Positions 26,206 through 42,800 of a stretch of DNA of 64,000 nucleotides are shown here, piece after piece. The notes under the pieces are model-generated. The model worked only from the letters and a program-made list of their open reading frames with translations, did no database searches and had not been told where the DNA came from. The stretch is taken from positions 124,001 to 188,000 of the forward strand of contig SEMN01000332.1 in assembly GCA_005408345.1 (NCBI GenBank), written 5' to 3'. How positions within the stretch are numbered: position 1 is the stretch's first letter; each line of letters starts with the position of its first letter. The position numbers were made by a program, and so were the translations under genes. This stretch comes from Macquaria australasica (lineage: Eukaryota; Chordata; Actinopteri; Centrarchiformes; Percichthyidae).

Positions 26206-26441
26206 AGATTTTTTAATGTTGCCGAGGTCAACTAATGTCCCGTGGGGATTCGTTTGGCGGTCATCTTGAACTGATGTCCACGCGAATGTCGGTGATCTTC
26301 ATTACTCCTGAACCAAACAACATTTAAAGACAAATAAACCCACTTTTTCATACAATTTTGACACCAGGAATCAAATGGAAAGATTGCCGCCAAACGAACC
26401 CTCCGGGACATTAGTTGACCTTGGCAACATGAAAAAAATCT
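26206..26441. repeat. Foldback insertion inside the outer element's right arm
   Basis: Arms 26206-26267 and 26380-26441 are inverted copies of about 62 bp (AATGTTGCCGAGGTCAACTA versus its inverse TAGTTGACCTTGGCAACAT). Outside it, GTTTGCAGGTATGAAGATT (26192-26210) mirrors AAGATTCAGACCTGCAAAC of the left arm (about 25020-25038). The foldback therefore splits what was one continuous right arm. Confidence 0.6.
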
Positions 26442-26541
26442 TAACTAGACACCATTAGGATCCTAAAAAACAGGTTACAAAAAATGCCATTCGGGTACAT
26501 GGGAACCTATTTCTCCTGCCGGACTATAAGTACTTAGTAGT

Positions 26542-26675
26542 ACTAAATACATTTACTCAAGTACTGTATTTAAGTACACTGAATTTCTTGTTCTTTACTT
26601 GAGTACTTTCATTTTTATGCCAGCTAATACTTCTACTCCACTAGCTAACGTTAGCTACATTTGAGAGGGAACTAA
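26542..26675 (+). repeat. Right fragment of the split dispersed repeat
   Basis: Resumes with ACTAAATACATTTACTCAAG, then TACTTGAGTACTTTC and ACTTCTACTCCACTAGC. This is the body of the repeat whose head is at 23393-23415. Confidence 0.7.
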
Positions 26676-27049
26676 CGTTCAGTAGGTGAAATATCTGAAT
26701 ACTTCTCCCATCGCTGGTTACTTGAGGTCAACAACTTAATGAAACTTGTTTTCTGATTACGTGTTGAGTCTAAATTAATAGTTAGGCAAATGAATGGACG
26801 TTTTGTAGCCTTGTACACATGAAAACACTTTGCGCTGGTTTAGGGTTTTAAACGTTGGTTAACGTTAACGGTTGGTATTTTTCTTATACCAACCGTTTCA
26901 CCTAGTTCTGTCATAATGCGTAAAAATGCCACTTTAACATTTTTTTTTAATACCTTATTAAAGTTGTTTTGGTAACGTACTAACTTTAAAAGATATATGA
27001 CGTGTGTAAAAACCTGACTTTATCACAATTTTCAAAGAAACAAGCGTTA

Positions 27050-27345
27050 CCTTGAGGAAACCTGAAAGAAAAACGGGACTCCTCCTTTCGTGTGCGGATA
27101 GGTGGCAACCGCGAGCGTTTAACCGAAACGAGCGCGCGGAGTTGGTCACGAAGAAGAAGAAGCAGCGCTCGTTTCCTCGTCCGGGTCGCGTGTTAGTGAA
27201 CGTCGTGTGAACGGCGCGATCTAACAGAAAGTTCTGCTGAAAACTTAGCAGTTTGAGTGCTTTGCCTTCTTAAACGTCGTTGTTTCTGTTTGACTTTTAC
27301 AACGCACGCGGCCCGACAAAGGACAAAAACAGAATCGAACGGTTT
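27050..27345 (+). promoter_or_regulatory. prpf3: prpf3 promoter and non-coding first exon (inferred)
   Basis: A CpG-rich stretch (GCGCGCGGAG, CCGGGTCGCG, CGGCGCGATC, ACGCACGCGGCCCG) without a TATA box, as expected of a housekeeping gene. A donor GGTTT|GTAAGT ends a presumed untranslated exon at 27345, and the next acceptor at 27788-27789 precedes the start codon by nine bases. The exact start of transcription was not determined. Confidence 0.5.
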
Positions 27346-27798
27346 GTAAGTTTATTTAGGCGGTCGCTCGCTGATGTTGGTAGCTCGCAGACACAGCAGT
27401 ATGCTAACGTTAACTAGCAGGCAGCCGGGGAGTTTTGGCGGATGTAATTGATTTTAGCATTAAATGTTTGTCGAGGTTAGCACAGCTGTCAGCCAGTCTA
27501 ACATTACAGCTATCAACTGACAAACAACAGCAAGTTTTGGGCTCACTGTGATTTGGTTTGTACGAGTATGGACGTTTCTGTTTGTGCACTTGTAAGTGAG
27601 CATGAGTGAGACAGCGGGGTGATTTGTGCTCATGTAGGCTAACCCTGCTTTGGACTGTCACATCAGTGTGACACAGTCCCAACGGGGCTGCAGTTCATGG
27701 AGACATGTATGGGATCATCTGGTTTATCAGCATAAATGATGATGCCCCGTGCTGTAAATTTTACGTGTTGTTGTTATGATGTTCTGCAGGATTTGAAG

Positions 27799-33347
<5,549 letters not shown>

Positions 33348-34150
33348 AACCTGCCTGGAGAGCACGTAGTTTGAGTGAGCGCCCTCTTCTACAAGCACCC
33401 CAGACCCACAGCCTCGCAGGTAGTTGGCCCTCACTGCTAACTAGCTGCTTTCAACTGGGGACAGAAGGACTAAATCAAGAAGAGACTTGAACATAGAAAA
33501 GGAGGAACAATAAAAACCTGTGTGGATGTTTTTGCAAGAATGTGTGACAGATCAGGGTGTGTGTAGGGCAGTATGTGTGTGTGTGTAAGCATCAGTGTTC
33601 ATCTTTTTGGTGGTAGGCTATTCTGTCAGGTATTGCGTTATGTTATTGAATATGATCTTACAGATTGCACTGTGATATGTAAATCACTTACCCAAGGCTT
33701 TATGCGATGACGAGAAATAGTGTCAGATTATGTTATGTTTTACCTTTTTGTGATGAAATCCCCCATGTACACTGATAATAATCCCTGTTTGAGCCAAGCA
33801 GTTAATAAATGAATGACTGCGCTACTATCGTGCTAACACAGTAAACCTGGAAGGATTCCTGGGTAATGTTACAACATCGGCATAAGACTTACTGGAGTCA
33901 TTACAAATACATTTCACAGAATTAAAGTTCCCGAATCCATTTTTTCTTTCTTGTGGAGAAATGTGCAAATATTTGACTCGCCTGTAGCTATATTTCTCTG
34001 TAACGTTACAGTCGGCCTTAAATAAACAACAAATTGAACCGACTTCTGTCCGTTTTTTCCGTCATTTGGAACCGACTGATATACTTGCTCTGACACAAAA
34101 CATCAGCTATTATATATATATATTTATTTTTTTTTTTGCTGTGACTTGCA
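33348..34150 (+). other. prpf3: prpf3 3' untranslated region and short gap to rprd2
   Basis: AATAAA is present at 33509-33514 and again at 33804-33809, so either short or longer 3' ends are possible. Only about 450 bp separate the second signal from the rprd2 start codon, so the rprd2 promoter must be compact or overlap this tail. Confidence 0.55.
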
Positions 34151-34270
34151 TTTGTAAATATAGTTATGTCCTATTAAAAAAAACCAAAAACATGGGGGCG
34201 TGTTTCCAGTCCTCATTATGTTGGCTCCTTCATCCGCACCAGCAGCGAGCGATCGGCAGAGAGAGCTGGA

Positions 34271-34281
34271 AAGATGGCGGC
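34271..34281 (+). promoter_or_regulatory. rprd2: YY1-consensus motif spanning the rprd2 start codon
   Basis: AAGATGGCGGC is an exact match to the well-known YY1 motif, and its ATG is the rprd2 initiation codon at 34274. Such downstream YY1 sites are typical of TATA-less housekeeping promoters with a short leader. Confidence 0.5.
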
Positions 34282-37200
34282 CGGTTCTGGGGCCGCAAGT
34301 GGCCACGGAGCTCGCAGCTCCAACGCTGCTCTGGAAGCGTCTTTGGACCGGCGGTTTCAAGGAGTATCCAACACTATGGAGTCAATACAGGGACTTTCAA
34401 CCTGGTGCATTGAAAACAAGAAGCACCACGGCATTATCGTTCGCTACTGGATGAAGTGGCTCAAGAAATGTGAGTAGCTCGCCGCTGAGCCTGACGCGCT
34501 AGCTAGCTCGCTTTAGCTAATTCAAATGCATTTCTGCGTTCACCGTGATCAGCGTGCAAAACTCAGCCATAGCTTTAAGTGCATCACAAAACAGTGTTGA
34601 TTATTTTTAAAGTGAATTTTAATTTGTTTTGTTTTTTAATTCGACTGCGTCTTTGAAAGGCTGGCGTTGTTTTCGCCTCTTGAAATGAGACGCTAATGCT
34701 AGCTAAGCTAACGCTAGCGTTAGCCGTGTTTACAGTTGGGCCTCCCGGGCTTCGTGGTCTGGATTGACCGATTATGCTTTTACACGAAGAATTACCATGC
34801 ACCCCACTGCTCATCTCGGAGAACGAGCTCTTGAGATAAAGGTGGTTGTAACGCGTTTGGCTGGATTTGGTTACATGGCCGCTTTAGTCGGTGCTTCGTA
34901 GTTTTATCTGTGTGCAAGTTCAGTTTCTGGCTTGACGGTTAGTCGTCTAACATGCGCGACTGCTTATGTGATGCAGTGGCCTTGATATGTTTGTAGAGTA
35001 CATAGTCGAACAAAGTTAAGTGACCGGATTCACACGTTCCTGTTGAGCATGACACGAGTAGAACAAGGTGCCAGGAGAGACGCGCCGAGTTCAAACCGGG
35101 CCACATTGTAAATTACTGACCCTCAAAATATTTCCTCAAACTTTGCCGACCCCCTTTGTTTTCTTCATACTAAAAAGTACTTGGCTTACTGTGCATTCAT
35201 AAAACACCAAACTCCTTAAGTAAATGTAATTTAACTATTACAACTCATATTGACCAATCAGGTTTGCACATTCAAGTAATTCAACTTGGTTGGTGGACCT
35301 GGTTGGTTATGTCAAACTTAAAAAAACAAAGCAGGACTTTTGGATATATGACCCTTCTCATAGAAGCACAACAGGTAGACTGTTGCCAGATAGCCTTTGC
35401 AAACTGGTGTTACTGGAGTCTGACAAGTGTTTGGCCTCATTTCTAATTCGGGGTGGCTGTTCATTCCCTCACTAATCTGTTTAGATTCATCCATATTATT
35501 CTGCTTTATGTTGGAATTCACAGTTTGTCTGCATACTATTGGTAGGCGGGCCTGTTGGCAACATTGTACCAGTCGATTATTATGATTGCTGCATTGTTAT
35601 ATAGACACAGCACTCTGACCCCCTTCTTACAGCCCTGTCAACAGATTTCCTCCATATTGCTCTGGCTTGTGAGGCATTGTGAGTCCTGCATGCAGCTGAT
35701 GAGAGGTCCAATTTTACTCTTGGGATTAGATGTAATTCTAAAATTACCTCAATTTACACAACACCCGTGCAGCATCTAACTACATTAATATGAAAGTACC
35801 CATAGTTGTCATGGTCAAATATGGGTTCTTTGGAAGAGTTAATGAAATTGAGGTAACACAGTGGTAAAACAACTGAACTGCTTTCACTTCTTCAGCGTGT
35901 GCTCTTAGACAGACTACAGTATCATCAGTTTATTGGTTAGGTCTTCACTTGGTGGTTTTGTGAAATCACAGGTCATTTTGTCTGTTGCTTTGGTCTCCAT
36001 CCCCTCTAAGAATCTGCCTTCTTACTCATGAATAATATGTCTGATGTTGCTATTCTGAACTTATGTTGTTATCGTCTTATTACTCCCAACTACATGATGC
36101 ATTTACCTGTCTTATAACAGGTTACAGAAATGTGCATGGTCTCTAACTTGACACCATTTGCAGCAAAGCAAGAATCCTAAACATTTGCAGAGGAATTATT
36201 GTGTTATAAGCCGACTTGTTTCTGAAACCTGGAGTGATGAATGGTTCAGTAGAATTACAGATCTCATCAGCGTCTCAGCTGAGTGTGGGCAGAACAAGAA
36301 GGCAGCAGAGTGCGCCACATAGTTTGGGTTTGGGCTGTTGATGTTGGTGAATGCAGGAATAAATGTAATGGATGTTGGTAGTGCTTGATGAAGGCATAAT
36401 TTATCATTTGAGCTTTTTTTTATTGTTTTTGGTAGAGCGAGAAAGTGGTAGAATTCACAAACCAAATGTTGGAAACTTTTGTCTTTTGGCTGATGACTTT
36501 GTTAATCTCTCCAGGAATCTTTTTGGATTATTCATCACTGTGCAGGTTTCAGAAAGTTTAGTTTCCCGTCTGTTTTTGGAAAGAAATGCCAGTTGGTACA
36601 TAGTTTGATTTGTGGGAGGATTGATGGCCTATTATCATGAAGTGATGTTAAAGTTTGTTTGAAGCAGGATTTGACAGACTTATTGGACAGCATTTGCTTG
36701 ATGCTAGTTTGGATGATGAGATGTATGGAAGCTAATGTGTGTATTTGTAAAAACATTATGATCACATAGGAAAACTTAAATGGAAGCTTGAAGCAAGGAA
36801 TTGTTGTTCACACAGTCAATTTTCCAACATGGAAGTGTTGATTCAGAAATAGTTTTCCAATCTTAAACCATGTTAAACATGTAACTTATAAGTATGAGAA
36901 GAAATGAGTACAAATGTTGAAAGCCAAAGAAATAATCCACATTATGGAATTGTCACTTTTTCTTAAATGTGTAGTTTCTAGGACAGTGTCTTGCAAATGT
37001 GGCTGCTGAAACAACATCAGAAAATACAGTTTGTTAGCATTTGTGGTAGAAAAGTATTGTACCCTGAACTTTGTGCTGCAGGTCTGCCAGGTCCTTATAT
37101 AGGCCTCAGCAGTAACATGTTGAGATTTGAATTATTAATTATGGAGTGTCTTGTTACATTGCCAGTGTCTCAGGCAAATCATCATGCAGGCATTTTTTTT

Positions 37201-39752
37201 TATCCCCCCCACATCACTACCCACAGAGCAACGCATGATAAAAGGTTATGCTGACAACACACAGTGAACTGCTGCACGCTGGCTGAGCCATTGTTTTCAA
37301 ATGAAGAGTAGTGCCAACTACCCGAGAAACAATCTACCGATCATCACTTATTGCTGGCTGTAGGCAATGACATGTTGGGTTACATCTCAAACAAGTCTAT
37401 AAATGTCTAAAAAGGTATGAAGTGGATGTATTTTGGGTTGGATAGGACTTTTTCTTACCCTGCAGAGATCCATTAGTTTGTATTAATTTTAGTATGGTAT
37501 ATGGTGGTGGGAAAAATATCAATTCACTTGAATATAATGATTCTTTTTTTCTTTTTTTTTTACCAATTAGTTTAATTCCTCAATCAATATTATATATTAA
37601 TAAAAAATATATATATAATATACATTCATATATGAATATTTTATCTACCACTTTTATATGCATTATAGCAATGATGCTGCTGAAGTAAAACTCAAAGACT
37701 CACTGACATGATGTGCATTGTTTTTGGAAATATGACTCATGATATACAGTCTCTAAAAGTGTATGATTAAACCTTTTCCCATGGTCTAGTGTTAAAAAAG
37801 CAAACAAATCGCAATAAATCGTAGTATCGAATCGCAATACTTAAGAATCGCAATACATATCAAATCGGAACCCAAGTCTCGTGAAAGTATCAAATAGGGA
37901 GATAAACATATCGTCCCAGCCTTAGTACATCATGTCACCTTTTATTTAATTCCAAAGTTGGGCTATATTATTTGTGAATGGTAATGCAGTTGAGAAAAGA
38001 GACCAAAAAGTTATTCTGTGATAAGGAGGGAGAGTGTCAGAAATTATTTAAATACTCGCAGCATATCTTCCCGCACCGCTGCCAACATGCCGTCTCTGGG
38101 ATATTTGTAGAATCAGTTGTGTTTTGTATAATAGAGGTGCACCAGTCTAAACTGTAGTATCGGTGCTTGTTTAATTGATACTCTATCAAGTCAATGCAAT
38201 GTTTATTACATGGGATAATAAACATGTTCCAGTGTTAGTTGAGAAATTTTACTTTCAGCGAGGACGGTTAAAATGCAGGATGCAACTTTATAAGGTACAG
38301 TATAGTTTCATGTGTTAAGACAGTGTTATGTTTTAGGATAAAGTAAACAGAATTGACACATGTTCACATATAACACATTTACTACAAAAATGATCAATGT
38401 AATTACTGCCTTAATTAATTCTTCGCATCAGACGATTCTTTTAATGTAGTTTGTGCTTGTGATGGATCTGAATCAAATCTGACGTATATCAAAAGGGAGC
38501 AAAAAAGTACTTTTGAAACAGAGGGGGAAAGTTTTTTTTTTGTTTTTTTTTTGTTGTTTTTTTGTTCATTTTATTGCTTCAGTGCTGAGCTTTGAATGTG
38601 TGCCATATATTTGAAATTAAACTAGACTAAAACATGTATTGATTTGGTCTTGAAAGTATTGGGTAAAAGCAGTATTGAGGGAAATCACCTTTTTAAAATA
38701 CTCAACATAGAAAATGCAAATGAACAAAACAAATGATTTTCAGTAATACATTTTGAACTCAAGTTGAACAATATTAAATTGATTGAATATTCTTTGTCCC
38801 AGAGGGAAACATACACCTAATGTAATCTCACAATCTTGTGTTTTCAAATGTAGTTTATATTAAATGAAGCCCTGCTTAGTTTTCTGCTCAAAAGGGATTT
38901 ACTTTGGAATAACATTGTACTGTGTCAGTGAGAAGATAATATGCAAAAAGCAGTCGGTTATTTAATGTTAAACTGATCATATACAGATGTCACTAACTTT
39001 TTTTGTAAGAACTAGTCTAAGCCAATGAGATGTCAACTAATGACAGGTATAATACTTGTATAATGTCATTTTTAAAATGTTTCATGTTGCCTGACGTTCA
39101 TGTAAATGCAAAGGCCTAAATTAAGTTGGTCCTGCGTAGTCTGTGGATATTTTCTAAAGAAATAGGCTGATTTGAGTTAGAAACACTTTTCATTCTTTTT
39201 AAAAATGTTTGTAGACTGTGCTGGATGGTGAAATGGAATTAAATTTAAGACGAGTGATTAATGCATGTGTGTTTGCCTTTGTGTGTGTGTGTGTGTGTGT
39301 TTGAGTAGGGAATTGTCATCTGTTGTTGTTCAAGGCTATATAGACACTCAAGGAGCTGTATGTACAACTCATGACGTCACCCTCATAATATTTGAGGCAT
39401 TATTTTGAAAAGGTTCAGCCCATGATACTACTGATTATTGCTCTTTATTGTGGGTTTAAATATATTCCCATGTTTAAAAATATTTAGTTTTAAAAGCCTC
39501 AGATTTTGACTTTTTGGGCTTAATGCTGATACTGATATTTAAAAGAAAAAATATTTGAAAAACAATTTTAGCAAGGATCTCTCAATGTATTAAACAGTGA
39601 ACAGCATATTTGCATATTGTATTTGCTTATTTGATCTGTTAATAACTTCCTTAGATAAAGAGGTCTAGTTTTAACTGCACAAAGGTTTAGTGCACATAGT
39701 TTATTTTTTTAATTTTGTGGAGATGACTATTAGATTAAGTTAAAAAAAAAAA

Positions 39753-39831
<79 letters not shown>

Positions 39832-42800
39832 GTTCCTTTGCATATAGCAATGATTTGCTGATGAGGATTTAATTTTTTAGACTAACTGAGATGCTAACCT
39901 CTGCTAAAATGTAACAAAATGTGACGGTAGAGAGATTTAGACCTTTTTAAAAGGCAGGGAACATTATCCAAAAATCCTGCTGACTGGCTGTAATTGAATA
40001 CTTCCTGGTAAAATCAGGCTATGAACAATCTATTTTAGGGAGCAGTAGAAATCATTGTGTCCTTGCCAATATTGTATTTCTTTTGGAAATGGAAATGTAT
40101 GTCTAATACTAAAGTTCGGTGACAATGGATTTTTGGATCTATGACTGAACTAATCATACCAGCAGTATTCAGCCTTCTGTTTAATCATAGCTGTTTTCTT
40201 TCACTGAAAGTACTTTTAACAGATCAGAGTGCCTTAAAGGCTTTTGGATGAAGGCCAGCTGACAATGAAGAGCTGATATTATTGGATGATATTGACTTGT
40301 GTGACAGATGTATGTGTGTCACTATATGTTATGGTGCATATAAAACAAATTGTCATTATTACATGGTTTGGTCCACTGCATTAAAAAAATTATATAAAAA
40401 AATCAGATAATGATATAGTTTTTTACAAAAACACAACATGTTTGATAATTATCCATAAGATTTGAGTTTAATCCAGATGTGTAGTGAGCGGGACATTTAC
40501 AGTTGATGTGATGGCATCACTGTGTCTAAATTACCTGAAACAAACAGTATCTAAGGCATTTCTTTACTGCAATTTCTTGTTACTTCTCCTCCAACAAGTA
40601 TGCCAATACCAATCTCTGATAAGCTAAAATCAGGTGATAATATTGACCCGATCAATTTATCGGTTGTTGTTCAGCTATAAAAAAAGTCTTGCTAAAAATG
40701 TACATTAAAGTTGGAAGTCAGCTATTGGAATGTTTTATTCTCAAATATCTGCATCAGCCACACAATGCCAATACAGGTTAAACATTTTTTAATTATAAGA
40801 TTTTTAGCTGTAGGAATTTACTTTTGTGTACCCCACAGGAGGAATTTAAACTCTTAATCTTATCCTTTCTCCTTCGTCTGCTTTTTTTCAGCTGACAACA
40901 ATCACCGCTTGAATCTCTTCTACCTTGCCAATGATGTGATACAGAACTGCAAAAGAAAGAATGCCATTGTCTTTCGTTCATCCTTTGCAGAAGTCCTTCC
41001 TAATGCTGCTCAGCTCATCAAGTGAGTACACAGTTTTTATTCAGCTGCAGTATTGGACTAACATTAAATGGGCTGTTACTGCTAAATGTCTGGTCTCTAA
41101 GAAATGCTATTCCTGTTCTCCCTTTCTGCCAGTATTGAGATGTGCAATGTTGTGTTGTCGTTATTGTCAGAGATGGAAAGGTCCGCAAATCAGTGGAAAG
41201 GATTTTTTTGATTTGGGAGGAGAGGAGTGTGTATCCTGAAGAGGTCATTGCCCAGTTCAAAGCCAGCTTGAACAGGAAGGAAAAGGAGCGAGAGAAGCAG
41301 AAGGAAAAAGAGAAGGAAAAAGGGAAGGAGAGAGAAAAGGAGAGAGAGAAGGAGAAGGAAAAAGAAAAGGAGAAGGAAAAGGAGGCTCCACCGGCAAATG
41401 GTCAGTTTGGTACTTTCCCTCTGCACCCTGAAGTAGTCATGTTAATCAAATCTTAAAGTGAAATAACTTTGATTAAATTATTTGCAGTTGCAATTCAGAT
41501 TGAATGTTATTAAGTTCATTCTTTACTTTTATTCTCCAGCACCAACCAACACCAAAGCTGCCCTCAAGTCCAAGATTGTAGCAGAGTTCACAGTAAGTCT
41601 TGTCTATTAGTGTTGTCTTACATGCCTTGTTGTGGCAGAATGTGTCTAAAGCATTGTAATTGCTGTAAGTCTTTTGTCATCTTTATTCATCTGCACTCCC
41701 TTTCCTTTTTAGCCCCACTCCCTCATTGAACAGTTGTCGAGATACAAGCGAGCAGTTGCAGAAGAGGAGTTCAGGGAGAAGCAGCTGGCAGCTCTCAGGG
41801 TGGATGTCTGCAGCACGGAGGCTCTTAAGAGACTTAAAGGTCAGATGTCACTCAGCTTATTTCTGCTTCATCACACACTTATTGTCCTGTGTACTCTGTC
41901 TGAAGCCACTTGCCATGCCATGTCAAAACACACGAGTTTACACACTGATAGTGGAGGTGTAGCAGGACTATTTTTGCTAATATTTCTTCTGCTAATACTC
42001 TGCTCACAGTAAGGTGGATTGTCCTGAGTAAGTGGGATATTATAGACAGCACTGACCCTTCTAACTGTTACTGGTGGTTCAATACATGTGTTCTGCTTTA
42101 AATCTAAAAACAGAGTTGAGTTAACTCTCTCTGAGGATTACGTCGTCGGTGATGTTTATTTGTGTTTATGTTAACTGACAGATAAATACACATTTCTGTC
42201 CTTTGGACACAAGACTGGTTGTGTGACCCATTAAAAATAGACATTATTGCTTTATTTTACATAATTATCAGTAGGAAGTGAAAAGAACAGACGGTATGAA
42301 GTTACAGTGAAAGGGAGCCATATTATCAATAGAATAATTTCTAGAAGACACAAGACACTTTTCTTCTCTGCACACGTTCCAAATTCATTAATTGTGAAGT
42401 GTGATCTGTATTTCATTATATTAAACCACATGAAACTTTTTTGCTTTTTTTGTCAATTGTCTCCTGTTCCAGATAAGGCAGGAGGGAACAAGTTTGCTAA
42501 GGACTTTGAGGACGGCAGTCTGAAGCTGCAGGAGTTTGTCGGATTCCTGGACAAAGAGTTGAAAACGGGGCCTCCTCTGCTGGAAGCTTTGGGAAACGCA
42601 GACATTTTCTACGAGATGCAGTACAAGGAGGTTAAGATTGTGGCCAATGTGAGTGTTAGGTCAAATGACATCACTTTCCCTGCTTAGGGGGTGCTATGGC
42701 GAAATGTAAAGACATCAAGATCTCTAGATTTTGTGTTGAAAATGGTTTAGCAGACAATTATTTGGTTCTTGTTCATTTATGTTAAGTTGCACTGTTTCTC

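Larger units (their letters stand above)
23416..26541. mobile_element. Outer DNA-transposon-like element with terminal inverted repeats, itself interrupted
   Basis: It is flanked by ACTAAGTAC (23407-23415) and ACTAAATAC (26542-26550), an 8/9 match that suggests a target-site duplication. The left tip ACTACTAA...AGTCAGGCAGGAG is mirrored by CTCCTGCCGGACT...TTAGTAGT on the right. Subterminal arms are 24951-25024 (TAGGTTCCCATGTACCCGAA...) and its near-exact inverse 26437-26509. The left arm is interrupted by another element at 23438-24939 and the right arm by a foldback at 26206-26441. No transposase frame was seen, so it is non-autonomous. The superfamily is unassigned; 8-9 bp duplications occur in hAT and Mutator-like elements. 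Confidence 0.65.
34470..40891. other. rprd2 intron 1 (6.4 kb)
   Basis: AT-rich, with no supported coding exon on either strand. It contains a dispersed repeat at about 37795-37925, (GT)n at 39281-39300, a palindromic GT/AT/AC repeat at 39759-39831, and a short weaker repeat-like patch near 40600-40680. The first few hundred bases are GC-richer and contain repeated GCTAGC/TTAGC motifs. Confidence 0.75.

Noticed and set aside
18591..27050. Searched for mrps21 between ciart and prpf3
   Set aside because: No exon encoding its basic conserved C-terminus was recognised. A small exon could still be missed by eye.
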